64,000 nucleotides of DNA from the NCBI GenBank assembly GCA_039105265.1, contig JAPFFF010000044.1:1178001-1242000 (forward strand), read 5' to 3'. Position 1 is the first letter of the stretch; each line of letters begins with the position of its first letter. The notes below the pieces were generated by a model. The model worked only from the letters and a program-made list of their open reading frames with translations. It searched no databases and had not been told where the DNA came from. Shown piece after piece: positions 48,571-59,208 of the stretch. This DNA is from Tritrichomonas musculus (taxonomy: Eukaryota > Parabasalia > Tritrichomonadida > Tritrichomonadidae). A program made the translations under genes and the position numbers.

Positions 48571-50835
48571 TTATAGATCTAATCTTTCTTTTGATGCATT
48601 ATGCTCATGATCTCCTCCTCCTCCTCCTTCTTTTCTCTTTGGAACGATGACAAGGAACCAAATGCAGCAGAAGACGACAACAGCCACAACGACGATGCAA
48701 GCAATGACGATTCCAGCGATTGCACCGCCTGACAAATGATTCTTCTTATTGCCATTTCCATTACCATTGTTGCTCTGGCAATTTTCTCCACCATAAGCGC
48801 AACCGTCGACTTGTTTATCTGGTGAAGAAATATCAGCAGATTTGAGAGAATCACAACCGCTGAAAGCATTTGATCCAACGGTTGTTTTACCATCAGATTT
48901 GACCTTGAAACTATCGAGAGCTTTATTGTTCTCAAATGAATTTTCAAGAATATTCACTTGGCCTTTCGTATTGACATCAACATCAGTCAATCTTTGGCAA
49001 TTCTTGAATGATCCTTGATCAAACGTAATCACGCTTGAATCTGCCAAATAAACGGGCCCATTTGTTCCGTTGATCCATGTGACATTCAAGTGTTGAACAT
49101 CGGAATCCAAGAAAGCATCTTTACCGAATCTGACGTCTGATGCTGATCTAATGATGACATTGGTCAAACTTCTGCAACTTTGGAAAGCACTTTTGCCAAA
49201 TTTAATAGGTCCGTTTGATTCGAGAATGATCATTGTTACATTCGAATCAAGGAACGATTCTTGGTCAAACTCAATTGATTCCAAAGCAACAACGGTGAAG
49301 TTTACAAGCGATTTTGTTGTTTGGAATGATTTTTGTGCAAAATTAAGTGAACCGTTAGTAGCGATTGACATTGTATTTATATTCGATCCAATGAAAGATT
49401 CTTGCTTGAAAACGACATCGTCATTTGCGATGATTGTGAAGTAGATCAAGTTTTGTGTATCCTGGAAAGATTTCTGAGCAAAGTTAATTGAATTATTTGT
49501 GATGAGCTGCATTGAATTAACATTTGAACCAATGAATGACTCTTGCTTGAAATCGATTCCAAGCGGCGCAATCACCGTGAAATTGGTCAAGTTTTGAGTG
49601 CTTTGGAATGATTTTTGGTCAAATTCAACAGAGCCGTTTGTTTCAATTGTCATTGTGTTGATGTTGGATGCAATGAATGACTCCTGCTTGAAAATGACAC
49701 TTTCGTTGGCAATGACTGTGAAATTGACAAGGTCTGGCGTGTTTTGGTATGATTTCTGTTCAAATTTGGCCGTACCGTTACATTTGATATAAAATCCTTT
49801 GATCATTGAACCAATGAACGATTCTTGTGTAGCCGTGAAATCACCAAATGTTTCAACAACGAGTAAGTCAAAGTTTTTGACACCTTGTAGAGCTTTTTGC
49901 TTGACGGTTATGTCGGTTTTGCCTTTCATAATAACTTGGCCAATTGATGAGGAAATAAATGACTCTTGGGCAAGAATGATTCCTGCTTCCTTGGATTCTA
50001 TTTCAAGTTTGGTGATGTTGAAGCAATCTTGGAAAGATTTCTGAGCAAGGATCACTTCACCTCTGCATTCGATTTCGATCGATTGGACAGATGATGTTAA
50101 AAATGATTCTTGGTTGACAGAAACTGTTCCATTTGAAGTAAGCTCTAATGAACGTGTGTTTTTGGCTCCTTGGAAACTTTTCTGATTAATTGAAATTTGA
50201 TTTCCTGCTTCAAAATCAATTTCACCAACTTCTGCATTGATAAATGCTTCTTGGTCAATTGTAATTGTATCATTGGCTTCTATCTCGAATTTATCAATGC
50301 CTTTGACACCTTGGAATGACTTTTGGTTGAAAACTACGTTTTGTGCTTTTACATATAGGTTTTTAACATAGGAATTAAGAGCTGTTTCTTGACTAAATAC
50401 AGCATCTCCTGTAACTTCAACATTAATTTCTTCAATATTGGTGGAAACAAAACTGGCCATGCCTGAATTAAATGATGGTCCCTGATATTGGATGGAAAGT
50501 GAAGATTGAGCAGATGAAAAAGCGCCTTGATCAATATTTATTTCTGAGACATTGAATTCAATTGATTGTATTGAGGAACATCCAGCAAATGAACTAGATT
50601 TGATTGAAATTTTGGAAGCTTGAATACTTATTTCAGCAAGGGATGCAAATCCTTGGAAGGCTTGATCTTGAATGGAAACTTCTCCAGTTGATATTATTGA
50701 ACATTTGGTTGCTGTAGTGTAATTAGAAACTTGAGCAGAAGAAATAGTAGCTTCGTCAATTATTGTGAGTGATGTTTCATCAAAATCAAAAGCAGATGAA
50801 ACTATTGATAGCAAGAATGGTAGAAGTCCTATCAT
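48571..50835 (-). CDS. BspA-like leucine-rich repeat surface protein with C-terminal membrane anchor
   Basis: A 754-residue protein. The N-terminus MIGLLPFLLSIVSSAF is a signal peptide. Residues about 25-690 are LRR_5/BspA-type units of 23-24 residues, organised in pairs of 47 residues with the signatures QESF and QKSFQ (for example KQESFIGSNINTMSI and FAQKSFQTTKSL). A spacer rich in Asn and Gly (NGNGNGNKKN) precedes a membrane segment at about 705-731 and a short tail with GGGGG and basic residues. This is the architecture of exported trichomonad BspA proteins, which are immunogenic and linked to host or bacterial contact. A 141-bp periodicity indicates growth by tandem duplication of LRR pairs. 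Confidence 0.88.
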   Translation of the reverse strand: MIGLLPFLLSIVSSAFDFDETSLTIIDEATISSAQVSNYTTATKCSIISTGEVSIQDQAFQGFASLAEISIQASKISIKSSSFAGCSSIQSIEFNVSEINIDQGAFSSAQSSLSIQYQGPSFNSGMASFVSTNIEEINVEVTGDAVFSQETALNSYVKNLYVKAQNVVFNQKSFQGVKGIDKFEIEANDTITIDQEAFINAEVGEIDFEAGNQISINQKSFQGAKNTRSLELTSNGTVSVNQESFLTSSVQSIEIECRGEVILAQKSFQDCFNITKLEIESKEAGIILAQESFISSSIGQVIMKGKTDITVKQKALQGVKNFDLLVVETFGDFTATQESFIGSMIKGFYIKCNGTAKFEQKSYQNTPDLVNFTVIANESVIFKQESFIASNINTMTIETNGSVEFDQKSFQSTQNLTNFTVIAPLGIDFKQESFIGSNVNSMQLITNNSINFAQKSFQDTQNLIYFTIIANDDVVFKQESFIGSNINTMSIATNGSLNFAQKSFQTTKSLVNFTVVALESIEFDQESFLDSNVTMIILESNGPIKFGKSAFQSCRSLTNVIIRSASDVRFGKDAFLDSDVQHLNVTWINGTNGPVYLADSSVITFDQGSFKNCQRLTDVDVNTKGQVNILENSFENNKALDSFKVKSDGKTTVGSNAFSGCDSLKSADISSPDKQVDGCAYGGENCQSNNGNGNGNKKNHLSGGAIAGIVIACIVVVAVVVFCCIWFLVIVPKRKEGGGGGDHEHNASKERLDL

Positions 50836-51448
50836 TTTAAAATAATAAAATCTTCGAATTTCACTTCATTTTGATTATTCAATTATCGTTATGAATAACT
50901 ATGAATTTTTATACTATATTATTTTCAAATAAAATCAATTAATAAAGGAATTTAATGGGAAAAAAGAAAACCGGATTAAAACTCGAAATTGAATGTGATC
51001 CATATGTTGATCGTTCTTTCTTTTCAAACTTTTTTTATTCCATTGAAATACAATTGAAAGAATAAAATCAATAATCCGGTGTTATATTATAATTTTTTCC
51101 CAAAAAAACAAGTAATTGTATTATTCAAGACATATATAGAAATTGAATAAAATTAAAAAATCGATCAGTTTTAATCAATAGAATTTTATATTAATAGCTG
51201 CTCTTTATTTTTGATTTATATCAATATATAATTAGTACTATTAAAATATATTTTATTAATATTTCTAAGATTATATTAATATATTATTTTATTGAATATA
51301 TTATTCCTTTTCATGTTTTTTATAGTAGATAGTTTCATATTGTATATGAAATTTGTATTGAATAAAATAAAAAAAAATTTCCCTAATTCAAACAGTTTGA
51401 CCATTTAAGGCGAATAATATTCTCAAAATACATAACAATTAAAACATT

Positions 51449-52317
51449 AGAGCTGTGCGTATTCAACCCACTTATTATTGAAAAAGTTTGTTATATTACG
51501 AAAAAGTTTGTTATAATGAATAAATATTTATTCGAATAAATATCATTTATATTAGAATAAATATTTTTTTATAGAAAAAGTGACTTTTTTATAATAAAAA
51601 TTTGTTTTATGATAAAAAATACTTATTCGGAAAAACAGACTTATTCGGAAATTAATTTCAAAACTTTTTGAATTAAGACGTTAAGATAATATCAAAGACG
51701 TTAAAATAACTAAAACTTCATTTTTTAATTTGTTTTTTTCACAATTCGAAGCTTTAATCAATATATTATAAATTGAACAAACTTCTATTAACGCAAGTCT
51801 ATCAAATCGCGTAGTTGACGAAAAAATTTTGAATATTATTGCAAATATTCTTTATTTTTATATCTTTGCATTTTACTCGAAAAAATGATTAATATTATTA
51901 ATATGTATTACCTTTTTATTAACATAATTCTTTCAAATCGCGTACTTGACAAAAAATTTTGAATATTATTGCAAATATTCTTTATTTTTATATCTTTGCA
52001 TTTTACTCGAAAAAATGATTAATATTATTAATATGTATCTACTTTTTCAGAGAATTAGATATTTATAAATTTCTATATATATCACGTTCTTTCAAAAATG
52101 CTACGACTCAGATGAAATGCTATGGTTCAAATGAAAGAACGTTATCATGTTTAAATAAATAATTTTTTGGAAAATAACATTTGTTTTCTTGAATAAGTAA
52201 TTTTATTTAGATTAAAATAATTTTTTCCGAAATTTAGACTTATTCGGAAATAAAAAACTTATATTATGAAAAAGTGTACTTATATCAGAAAAAGTTTTTT
52301 TTTTCACGCGGGGCTCT
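51449..52317. mobile_element. Possible non-autonomous transposon with short imperfect terminal inverted repeats
   Basis: AGAGCTGTGCGT (51449-51460) and ACGCGGGGCTCT (52306-52317) form an imperfect 12-bp inverted repeat (9 of 12 match), flanked on both sides by ATT. These are the only GC-rich patches in the region. The interior has repeated words (ACTTATTCGGAAA three times, GAAAAAGTTTGTTAT twice) and a 130-bp tandem duplication. No protein is encoded. The terminal match is short, so the call is tentative. Confidence 0.4.
51802..52038. repeat. Tandem duplication with 130-131 bp period
   Basis: A roughly 105-base block starting TCAAATCGCGTA occurs at 51802 and 51933. It includes TTTTACTCGAAAAAATGATT and ends ATTAATATGTAT. 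The copies differ by a few bases including one single-base length change. Confidence 0.85.
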
Positions 52318-52698
52318 ATTAATAAAGCAAAATTGATATTTTCTATTTCTATTATTATTAAAAATATAATACAACATTCTTTTATATATACATATAAATG
52401 TAGATTTTAAAATTAATCAATGAAAACATTCAGAAAAATTTAATGTTTTCTTCAAAATTAATAATGATTGCATGTAAAAGTAATTAAGTCCACTTTACTT
52501 TTTTAAAAATATTAACCAGTGATGATATTGAAAATATAATATATTTTCATAATAAATTTGAAATATTTCAAAAAATAGGTAACAAATTTCTCAAAATTTC
52601 ATTTCAAATTATATATACCTAAAAGAAGTTATCATTTCAAATTGATCAAAAAAAAAAAAAAAATATGCACAAAATATAAGATGACTCATTTTTAGTAA

Positions 52699-55600
52699 TT
52701 AAAACTGATTATCAGTGTATAATCTTGAATTTAGGCTAGAGTCACCAATTGCCTTCTTCCTCTTCTTGTCGATCATGACGACGACCACGATGATGATTGA
52801 ACCAACGACTAAGACGACGACTGACGTGACTATTGAAATGATTGCGATTGTGCTCAGCTTCTTCTTATCTTTTCCGTCGTCATCATCGCCGTCGTCGGGA
52901 TGGAAGGACGGGGACTCTGAGTCAGAAGTTGTTTCTGGCGTTGTAACTGGATGGTCGTCCTTGTCTACTGCGAGGTCGCAGAAGGAGTCGTCTTTGTAGT
53001 CGATTGGAACGTGGACAACGTCGACTTTGAGGCCGCCGATGCTGTGGCAGTCTGCGATGTTTTGAGTGCCCAAGAAACGGACGGAGTCGAAGCCAGTGTC
53101 AACGAACGAGTCTTCGGGAATTGCTGTCACTTTTCCTCCAATTGTGAGGCAGCCGTGCAGTGCGTTGCATCCCTGGAATGCGGCCGGTCCAACGGTTTTC
53201 AGCTCTGAAGGAAGAGTCAACTCGTGGTTGAGTCCGGAGCAGTTCTTGAACGCGTTCTTTTCTATCGAGGTGAGAGTTGATGGAAGAGAGAGACTGCTGA
53301 ACTTAGAGCAGCTGCTGAAGCAGTCGTATCCAATTTTAGTGACTTTGCTTGGAATGGTCAGGCTGCCTTTGAGGTTGCTGCATTGATAGAAGGATCGGTC
53401 GCCAATGTTCTCAATGTCTTCGTGAAGTTTCAGTTCTCCATCAAAGCCTGAACATCCACCAAATGCTTCATATGAAATTGATTTGATTTTCGATGGAATC
53501 GTCAATGAACCTGTGAAGTAGAGACAGTCTGAAAATGCTCGACGATCAATGTTCTCAAGATTCGTTGGAAGTTTAAGTTCTCCTGTGAATTGACAGTTTA
53601 GAAAAGCCGAGTTGTTGATGCTCTTCAGAGTAGATGGAAGATCAAGCGTTTCTTTGAATTTGGAGTTTTGGAAGGCGCGTGAACCAATGCTTTCAACTTC
53701 TGAAGGAAGAGTCAGTCTGCCTTCACAGCCAATGCTAGAGAATGCTTGCTCTGGAATAGTCTTGAGACCATTAGGAAGTGTCAAATCTCCTTTCAAATTA
53801 GAACATAAACTGAATGAGCCATAGCCAATCTCATTCACTTTACTTCCAATGAAAATCTTGCCATCAAAACCGGAACATGACATGAATGCCTGTGAACCAA
53901 TGCTCTCAACTTCTTCTGGGATATTCAAATCTCCTTTCAGATTAGAACACTGCATGAATGAGTTGCTGCCAATCGTCTTCAATTTCGTTGGCAAATGGAG
54001 GTTGCCGTTTAAGTTAGAGCATGATCGGAATGCGTTATCTCCAATCTCGGTGATCTGGTCTGGCAAATTCAAATCGCCTGTCATCTTGACACAGCCTTCA
54101 AATGTTGATTCCTTGATGCTTGTAACGTTGCATTTCAAGTCAAGTTTTCCATCGATTCTACTGCAGTGTTGGAATGCTTCAGCACCAAGTGCAATCAATG
54201 ATTCGGGAAGTGTCAAATCACCTGTAAGACTAACACAATTAGAAAAGGCTCGACTACCGATTGAGGTCAATGACGATGGAAGATTGAGTTGACCAGTGAA
54301 GCCACTGCAGTTAAAGAAGCAGTCGTATCCAATTTTGGTGACTTTGCTTGGAATGGTCAGGCTGCCTTTGAGGTTGCTGCATTGATAGAAGGATCGGTCA
54401 CCAATGTTCTCAATGTCTTCGTGAAGTTTCAGTTCTCCATCAAAGCCTGAACATCCACCAAATGCTTCATATGAAATTGATTTGATTTTCGATGGAATCG
54501 TCAATGAACCTGTGAAGTAGAGACAGTCTGAAAATGCTCTATGACCAATAAATTCAAGACTTTCTGGAAGTTTAAGTTCTCCTGTAAATCTTGAATTTAG
54601 GAAGGCTGAACTGTTGATACTTTTGAGAGTAGATGGAAGATCAAGTGAACTGCTGAATTTAGTGCCTTGGAAGGCGCGTGAACCAATGCTTTCAACTTCT
54701 GAAGGAAGAGTCAGTTTGCCTTCACAGCCAATGCTAGAGAATGCTTGCTCTGGAATAGTCTTGAGACCATTAGGAAGTGTCAAATCTCCTTTCAAGTTGG
54801 AACATGAGCTGAATGAGCCATAGCCAATCTCATTCACTTTACTTCCAATGAAAATCTTGCCATCAAAACCGGAACATGACATGAATGCCTGTGAACCAAT
54901 GCTCTCAACTTCTTCTGGGATATTCAAATCTCCTTTCAGATTAGAACACTGCATGAATGAGTTGCTGCCAATCGTCTTTAATTTCGTTGGCAAATGGAGG
55001 TTGCCATCTAAGTTAGAGCATGATCGGAATGCGTTATCTCCAATCTCGGTGATCTGGTCTGGCAAATTCAAATCGCCTGTCATCTTGACACAGCCTTCAA
55101 ATGTTGATCTTTTGATGCTTGTAACATTGCATTTCAAGTCAAGTTTTCCATCAATTCCACTGCAGTGTTGGAATGCTTCAATGCCAACTGAGGTCAATGA
55201 TTCTGGTAAATTCAAATCTCCAACAAGATTTGCACAATATGAGAAGGTCCTCTCGCCAATAGAAGTCAATGATGAAGGAAGATTGAGTTGACCAGTGAAG
55301 CCACTGCAGTTAAAGAAACATTCGTATCCAATTTTAGTGACTTTGCTTGGAATGGTCAGACTGCCTTTGAGGCTGCTGCATTGATAGAAGGATCGGTCGC
55401 CAATGTTCTCAATGTCTTCGTGAAGTTTCAGTTCTCCATCAAAGCCTGAACATCCACCAAATGCTTCATATGAAATTGATTTGATTTTCGATGGAATCGT
55501 CAATGAACCTGTGAAGTAGAGACAGTCTGAAAATGCTCGACGATCAATGTTCTCAAGATTCGTTGGAAGTTTAAGTTCTCCTGTGAATTGACAGTTTAGA

Positions 55601-58362
55601 AAAGCCGAGTTGTTGATGCTCTTCAGAGTAGATGGAAGATCAAGCGTTTCTTTGAATTTGGAGTTTTGGAAGGCGCGTGAACCAATGCTTTCAACTTCTG
55701 AAGGAAGAGTAAGTTTGCCTTCACAGCCAATGCTAGAGAATGCTTGCTCTGGAATAGTCTTGAGACCATTAGGAAGTGTCAAATCTCCTTTCAAGTTGGA
55801 ACATAAACTGAATGAGCCATAGCCAATCTCATTCACTTTACTTCCAATGAAAATCTTGCCATCAAAACCGGAACATGACATGAATGCCTGTGAACCAATG
55901 CTCTCAACTTCTTCTGGGATATTCAAATCTCCTTTCAGATTAGAACACTGCATGAATGAGTTGCTGCCAATCGTCTTCAATTTCGTTGGCAAATGGAGGT
56001 TGCCGTTTAAGTTAGAGCATGATCGGAATGCGTTATCTCCAATCTCGGTGATCTGGTCTGGCAAATTCAAATCGCCTGTCATCTTGACACAGCCTTCAAA
56101 TGTTGATCTTTTGATGCTTGAAACATTGCATTTCAAGTCAAGTTTTCCATCAATTCCACTGCAGTGTTGGAATGCTTCAATGCCAACTGAGGTCAATGAT
56201 TCTGGTAAATTCAAATCTCCAACAAGATTTGTACAATATGAGAAGGTCCTCTCGCCAATAGAAGTCAATGACGATGGAAGATTGAGTTGACCAGTGAAGC
56301 CACTGCAGTTAAAGAAACATTCGTATCCAATTTTGGTGACTTTGCTTGGAATGGTCAGGCTGCCTTTGAGGTTGCTGCATTGATAGAAGGATCGGTCACC
56401 AATGTTCTCAATGTCTTCGTGAAGTTTCAGTTCTCCATCAAAGCCTGAACATCCACCAAATGCTTCATACGAAATTGATTTGATTTTCGATGGAATCGTC
56501 AATGAACCGGTGAAGTAGAGACAGTCTGAAAATGCTCGACGATCAATGTTCTCAAGATTCGTTGGAAGTTTAAGTTCTCCTGTGAATTGACAGTTTAGAA
56601 AAGCCGAGTTGTTGATGCTCTTCAGAGTAGATGGAAGATCAAGCGTTTCTTTGAATTTGGAGTTTTGGAAGGCGCGTGAACCAATGCTTTCAACTTCTGA
56701 AGGAAGAGTCAGTTTGCCTTCACAGCCAATGCTAGAGAATGCTTGCTCTGGAATAGTCTTGAGACCATTAGGAAGTGTCAAATCTCCTTTCAAGTTGGAA
56801 CATAAACTGAATGAGCCATAGCCAATCTCATTCACTTTACTTCCAATGACAATCTTGCCATCAAAACCGGAACATGACATGAATGCCTGTGAACCAATGC
56901 TCTCAACTTCTTCTGGGATATTCAAATCTCCTTTCAGATTAGAACACTGTAAAAATGAGTTGCTGCCAATCGTCTTCAATTTCGTTGGCAAATGGAGGTT
57001 GCCATTTAAGTTAGAGCATGATCGGAATGCGCTATCTCCAATCTCGGTGATCTGGTCTGGCAAATTCAAATCGCCTGTCATCTTGACACAGCCTTCAAAT
57101 GTTGATCTTTTGATGCTTGTAACGTTGCATTTCAAGTCAAGTTTTCCATCAATTCCACTGCAGTGAAGGAATACTTCAGCACCAATTGAGTTCAATGATT
57201 CGGGAAGTGTCAAACCACCTGTAAAACTTATGCAATAAGAAAAGGCTCGATTATCTATTGAGGTCAATGACGATGGAAGATTGAGTTGACCAGTGAAGCC
57301 ACTGCAGTTAAAGAAACATTCGTATCCAATTTTAGTGACTTTGCTTGGAATGGTCAGGCTGCCTTTGAGGTTGCTGCATTGATAGAAGGATCGGTCGCCA
57401 ATGTTCTCAATGTCTTCGTGAAGTTTCAGTTCTCCATCAAAGCCTGAACATCCACCAAATGCTTCATACGAAATTGATTTGATTTTCGATGGAATCGTCA
57501 ATGAACCTGTGAAGTAGAGACAGTCTGAAAATGCTCGACGATCAATGTTCTCAAGATTCGTTGGAAGTTTAAGTTCTCCTGTGAATTGACAGTTTAGAAA
57601 AGCCGAGTTGTTGATGCTCTTCAGAGTAGATGGAAGATCAAGCGTTTCTTTGAATTTGGAGTTTTGGAAGGCGCGTGAACCAATGCTTTCAACTTCTGAA
57701 GGAAGAGTCAGTTTGCCTTCACAGCCAATGCTAGAGAATGCTTGCTCTGGAATAGTCTTGAGACCATTAGGAAGTGTCAAATCTCCTTTCAAGTTGGAAC
57801 ATAAACTGAATGAGCCATAGCCAATCTCATTCACTTTACTTCCAATGAAAATCTTGCCATCAAAACCGGAACATGACATGAATGCCTGTGAACCAATGCT
57901 CTCAACTTCTTCTGGGATATTCAAATCTCCTTTCAGATTAGAACACTGTAAAAATGAGTTGCTGCCAATCGTCTTCAATTTCGTTGGCAAATGAAGGTGA
58001 CCGTTTAAATTGGAACATGATCGGAATGCGTTTTTACCAATTTCGGTGATCTGATCTGGCAATGTTAAATCGCCAGTAAGTCCTGTGCATTTAGCGAAAG
58101 CTGAATCACCAATTGAAATTATATTTTCTGGGATTTTAATGGTTCCTGTCCATTTTGAACAATTTTCAAAAGCATTTGGGCCAATCATAGTTACGGGATA
58201 ATCCGAACTGTTATAATTAACTTTTGGCGGAATAATTAATTCTTTATTTTCGTTGGGGCATTTTGAAGAAACTAACATGGCTGATTGATCTATGATTTCA
58301 TATTCAAAATCATCGACTGTAAATGAAAAGCAGAAAAATGCGAGAAATGCTAAAAGAACCAT
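52699..58362 (-). CDS. BspA-like leucine-rich repeat surface protein built of five 333-residue repeats
   Basis: An 1,887-residue protein. MVLLAFLAFFCFSFTV is a signal peptide. Then about 75 LRR_5/BspA units of 23 residues follow (consensus L-x-L-P-x-x-L-x-x-I-x-x-x-A-F-x-x-C-x-x-x-x-G-x), with the G-x-L spacing of the TpLRR type. These are grouped into five near-identical 333-residue blocks. After an acidic spacer (HPDDGDDDDGKDKK) a membrane segment (about 1838-1863, IAIISIVTSVVVLVVG...) and a 24-residue basic tail with a C-terminal YTDNQF complete a type I membrane protein. Tails of this kind in trichomonad BspA proteins may carry endocytic Tyr motifs. It is head-to-tail with the other BspA-like gene, 1.9 kb apart, and likely surface-exposed. 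Confidence 0.9.
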   Translation of the reverse strand: MVLLAFLAFFCFSFTVDDFEYEIIDQSAMLVSSKCPNENKELIIPPKVNYNSSDYPVTMIGPNAFENCSKWTGTIKIPENIISIGDSAFAKCTGLTGDLTLPDQITEIGKNAFRSCSNLNGHLHLPTKLKTIGSNSFLQCSNLKGDLNIPEEVESIGSQAFMSCSGFDGKIFIGSKVNEIGYGSFSLCSNLKGDLTLPNGLKTIPEQAFSSIGCEGKLTLPSEVESIGSRAFQNSKFKETLDLPSTLKSINNSAFLNCQFTGELKLPTNLENIDRRAFSDCLYFTGSLTIPSKIKSISYEAFGGCSGFDGELKLHEDIENIGDRSFYQCSNLKGSLTIPSKVTKIGYECFFNCSGFTGQLNLPSSLTSIDNRAFSYCISFTGGLTLPESLNSIGAEVFLHCSGIDGKLDLKCNVTSIKRSTFEGCVKMTGDLNLPDQITEIGDSAFRSCSNLNGNLHLPTKLKTIGSNSFLQCSNLKGDLNIPEEVESIGSQAFMSCSGFDGKIVIGSKVNEIGYGSFSLCSNLKGDLTLPNGLKTIPEQAFSSIGCEGKLTLPSEVESIGSRAFQNSKFKETLDLPSTLKSINNSAFLNCQFTGELKLPTNLENIDRRAFSDCLYFTGSLTIPSKIKSISYEAFGGCSGFDGELKLHEDIENIGDRSFYQCSNLKGSLTIPSKVTKIGYECFFNCSGFTGQLNLPSSLTSIGERTFSYCTNLVGDLNLPESLTSVGIEAFQHCSGIDGKLDLKCNVSSIKRSTFEGCVKMTGDLNLPDQITEIGDNAFRSCSNLNGNLHLPTKLKTIGSNSFMQCSNLKGDLNIPEEVESIGSQAFMSCSGFDGKIFIGSKVNEIGYGSFSLCSNLKGDLTLPNGLKTIPEQAFSSIGCEGKLTLPSEVESIGSRAFQNSKFKETLDLPSTLKSINNSAFLNCQFTGELKLPTNLENIDRRAFSDCLYFTGSLTIPSKIKSISYEAFGGCSGFDGELKLHEDIENIGDRSFYQCSSLKGSLTIPSKVTKIGYECFFNCSGFTGQLNLPSSLTSIGERTFSYCANLVGDLNLPESLTSVGIEAFQHCSGIDGKLDLKCNVTSIKRSTFEGCVKMTGDLNLPDQITEIGDNAFRSCSNLDGNLHLPTKLKTIGSNSFMQCSNLKGDLNIPEEVESIGSQAFMSCSGFDGKIFIGSKVNEIGYGSFSSCSNLKGDLTLPNGLKTIPEQAFSSIGCEGKLTLPSEVESIGSRAFQGTKFSSSLDLPSTLKSINSSAFLNSRFTGELKLPESLEFIGHRAFSDCLYFTGSLTIPSKIKSISYEAFGGCSGFDGELKLHEDIENIGDRSFYQCSNLKGSLTIPSKVTKIGYDCFFNCSGFTGQLNLPSSLTSIGSRAFSNCVSLTGDLTLPESLIALGAEAFQHCSRIDGKLDLKCNVTSIKESTFEGCVKMTGDLNLPDQITEIGDNAFRSCSNLNGNLHLPTKLKTIGSNSFMQCSNLKGDLNIPEEVESIGSQAFMSCSGFDGKIFIGSKVNEIGYGSFSLCSNLKGDLTLPNGLKTIPEQAFSSIGCEGRLTLPSEVESIGSRAFQNSKFKETLDLPSTLKSINNSAFLNCQFTGELKLPTNLENIDRRAFSDCLYFTGSLTIPSKIKSISYEAFGGCSGFDGELKLHEDIENIGDRSFYQCSNLKGSLTIPSKVTKIGYDCFSSCSKFSSLSLPSTLTSIEKNAFKNCSGLNHELTLPSELKTVGPAAFQGCNALHGCLTIGGKVTAIPEDSFVDTGFDSVRFLGTQNIADCHSIGGLKVDVVHVPIDYKDDSFCDLAVDKDDHPVTTPETTSDSESPSFHPDDGDDDDGKDKKKLSTIAIISIVTSVVVLVVGSIIIVVVVMIDKKRKKAIGDSSLNSRLYTDNQF
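53290..58075 (-). repeat. 999-bp tandem repeat array, about 4.8 copies
   Basis: The anchor TACTTCCAATGA (plus strand) lies at 53841, 54840, 55839, 56838 and 57837, each exactly 999 bases apart, so no length change has occurred in any copy at this level. Copies differ mainly in one LRR near each block's middle (for example TFSYCTNLVGDLNLP versus AFSYCISFTGGLTLP) and in the second copy near 54540-54660. Confidence 0.92.
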
Positions 58363-59190
58363 GAAAAAAAGATTTTGAAAGAAATTTGAATGCGATTTCT
58401 CTTTTTCTGGAAAAACTATAGAAATTGAAATAGTCGGTTAACCTAATTAAAAATAAAATGATTTATATTTATATCAATCAGAGAACTTAGTAATAATATT
58501 AATTCTCCTTTTTCCAAATATTTAAATGAAATTGATTTTGAAAATATTTTTTTTTTTCTCGTTTTAGTTATAAAAAAATACTATATATTCAAATTTGGTT
58601 TGTTTGGATGAACAAAAAATATATAATAATTCTACTTTAACTAATGATTTAATTGTAATAGAAATGAAAATATAAAGCAATATTCGATCAAATTGAATGT
58701 TATATCTTCCTTTTCTGCTTCTTTTTACATTATTTAGCAAAGAATTATTGACATATTTCTATCCTATATATACAAATATTTTGTTATTATTATAATTAGC
58801 TTTAAAAAAACCAAGTATTCATGAATTATTCGATAAAACTAATTTTTCATGAATTAATTTAGTTTTCTAAAAGCATTTATATGAAAGATTTCGGCCAATT
58901 TTTATTTATTTTTAAACCTGTACTTCAATTGACCGAAATATTTTAAAAACCTACACATCAATTGATTATCTTATTTATTTAAAATACTTTTATCTCAGAA
59001 AATATTTAATAAAAATTATCTTTATAATTATTATTTACATTATAATATATGCACATATTAATATTTATATATTAATAAAACGTACAATTAAATATTAAAG
59101 AAAATAAAAGTGAAATAAATCTGAAAAATGGTCTGATCATTGAAAAAAAATTGAGAACTATTGAAATACAGAAAAAAAGATCAAAAAAGT
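58363..59190. other. AT-rich intergenic region, no gene seen
   Basis: About 830 bases between divergent genes (BspA-like minus strand, methyltransferase plus strand), so it should hold both promoters. No other feature is supported. Confidence 0.55.
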
Positions 59191-59195
59191 TCATA

Positions 59196-59200
59196 TCACA
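59196..59200 (+). promoter_or_regulatory. Putative Inr TCACA for the arsenite methyltransferase gene
   Basis: TCACA with its A 11 bases before the ATG at 59209; a second match, TCATA, lies 5 bases further up. Confidence 0.42.
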
Positions 59201-59208
59201 TTTATATT

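Noticed and set aside
53612-57820. Repeated short plus-strand frames at 999-base intervals
   Set aside because: They are antisense shadows of the BspA-like repeats.
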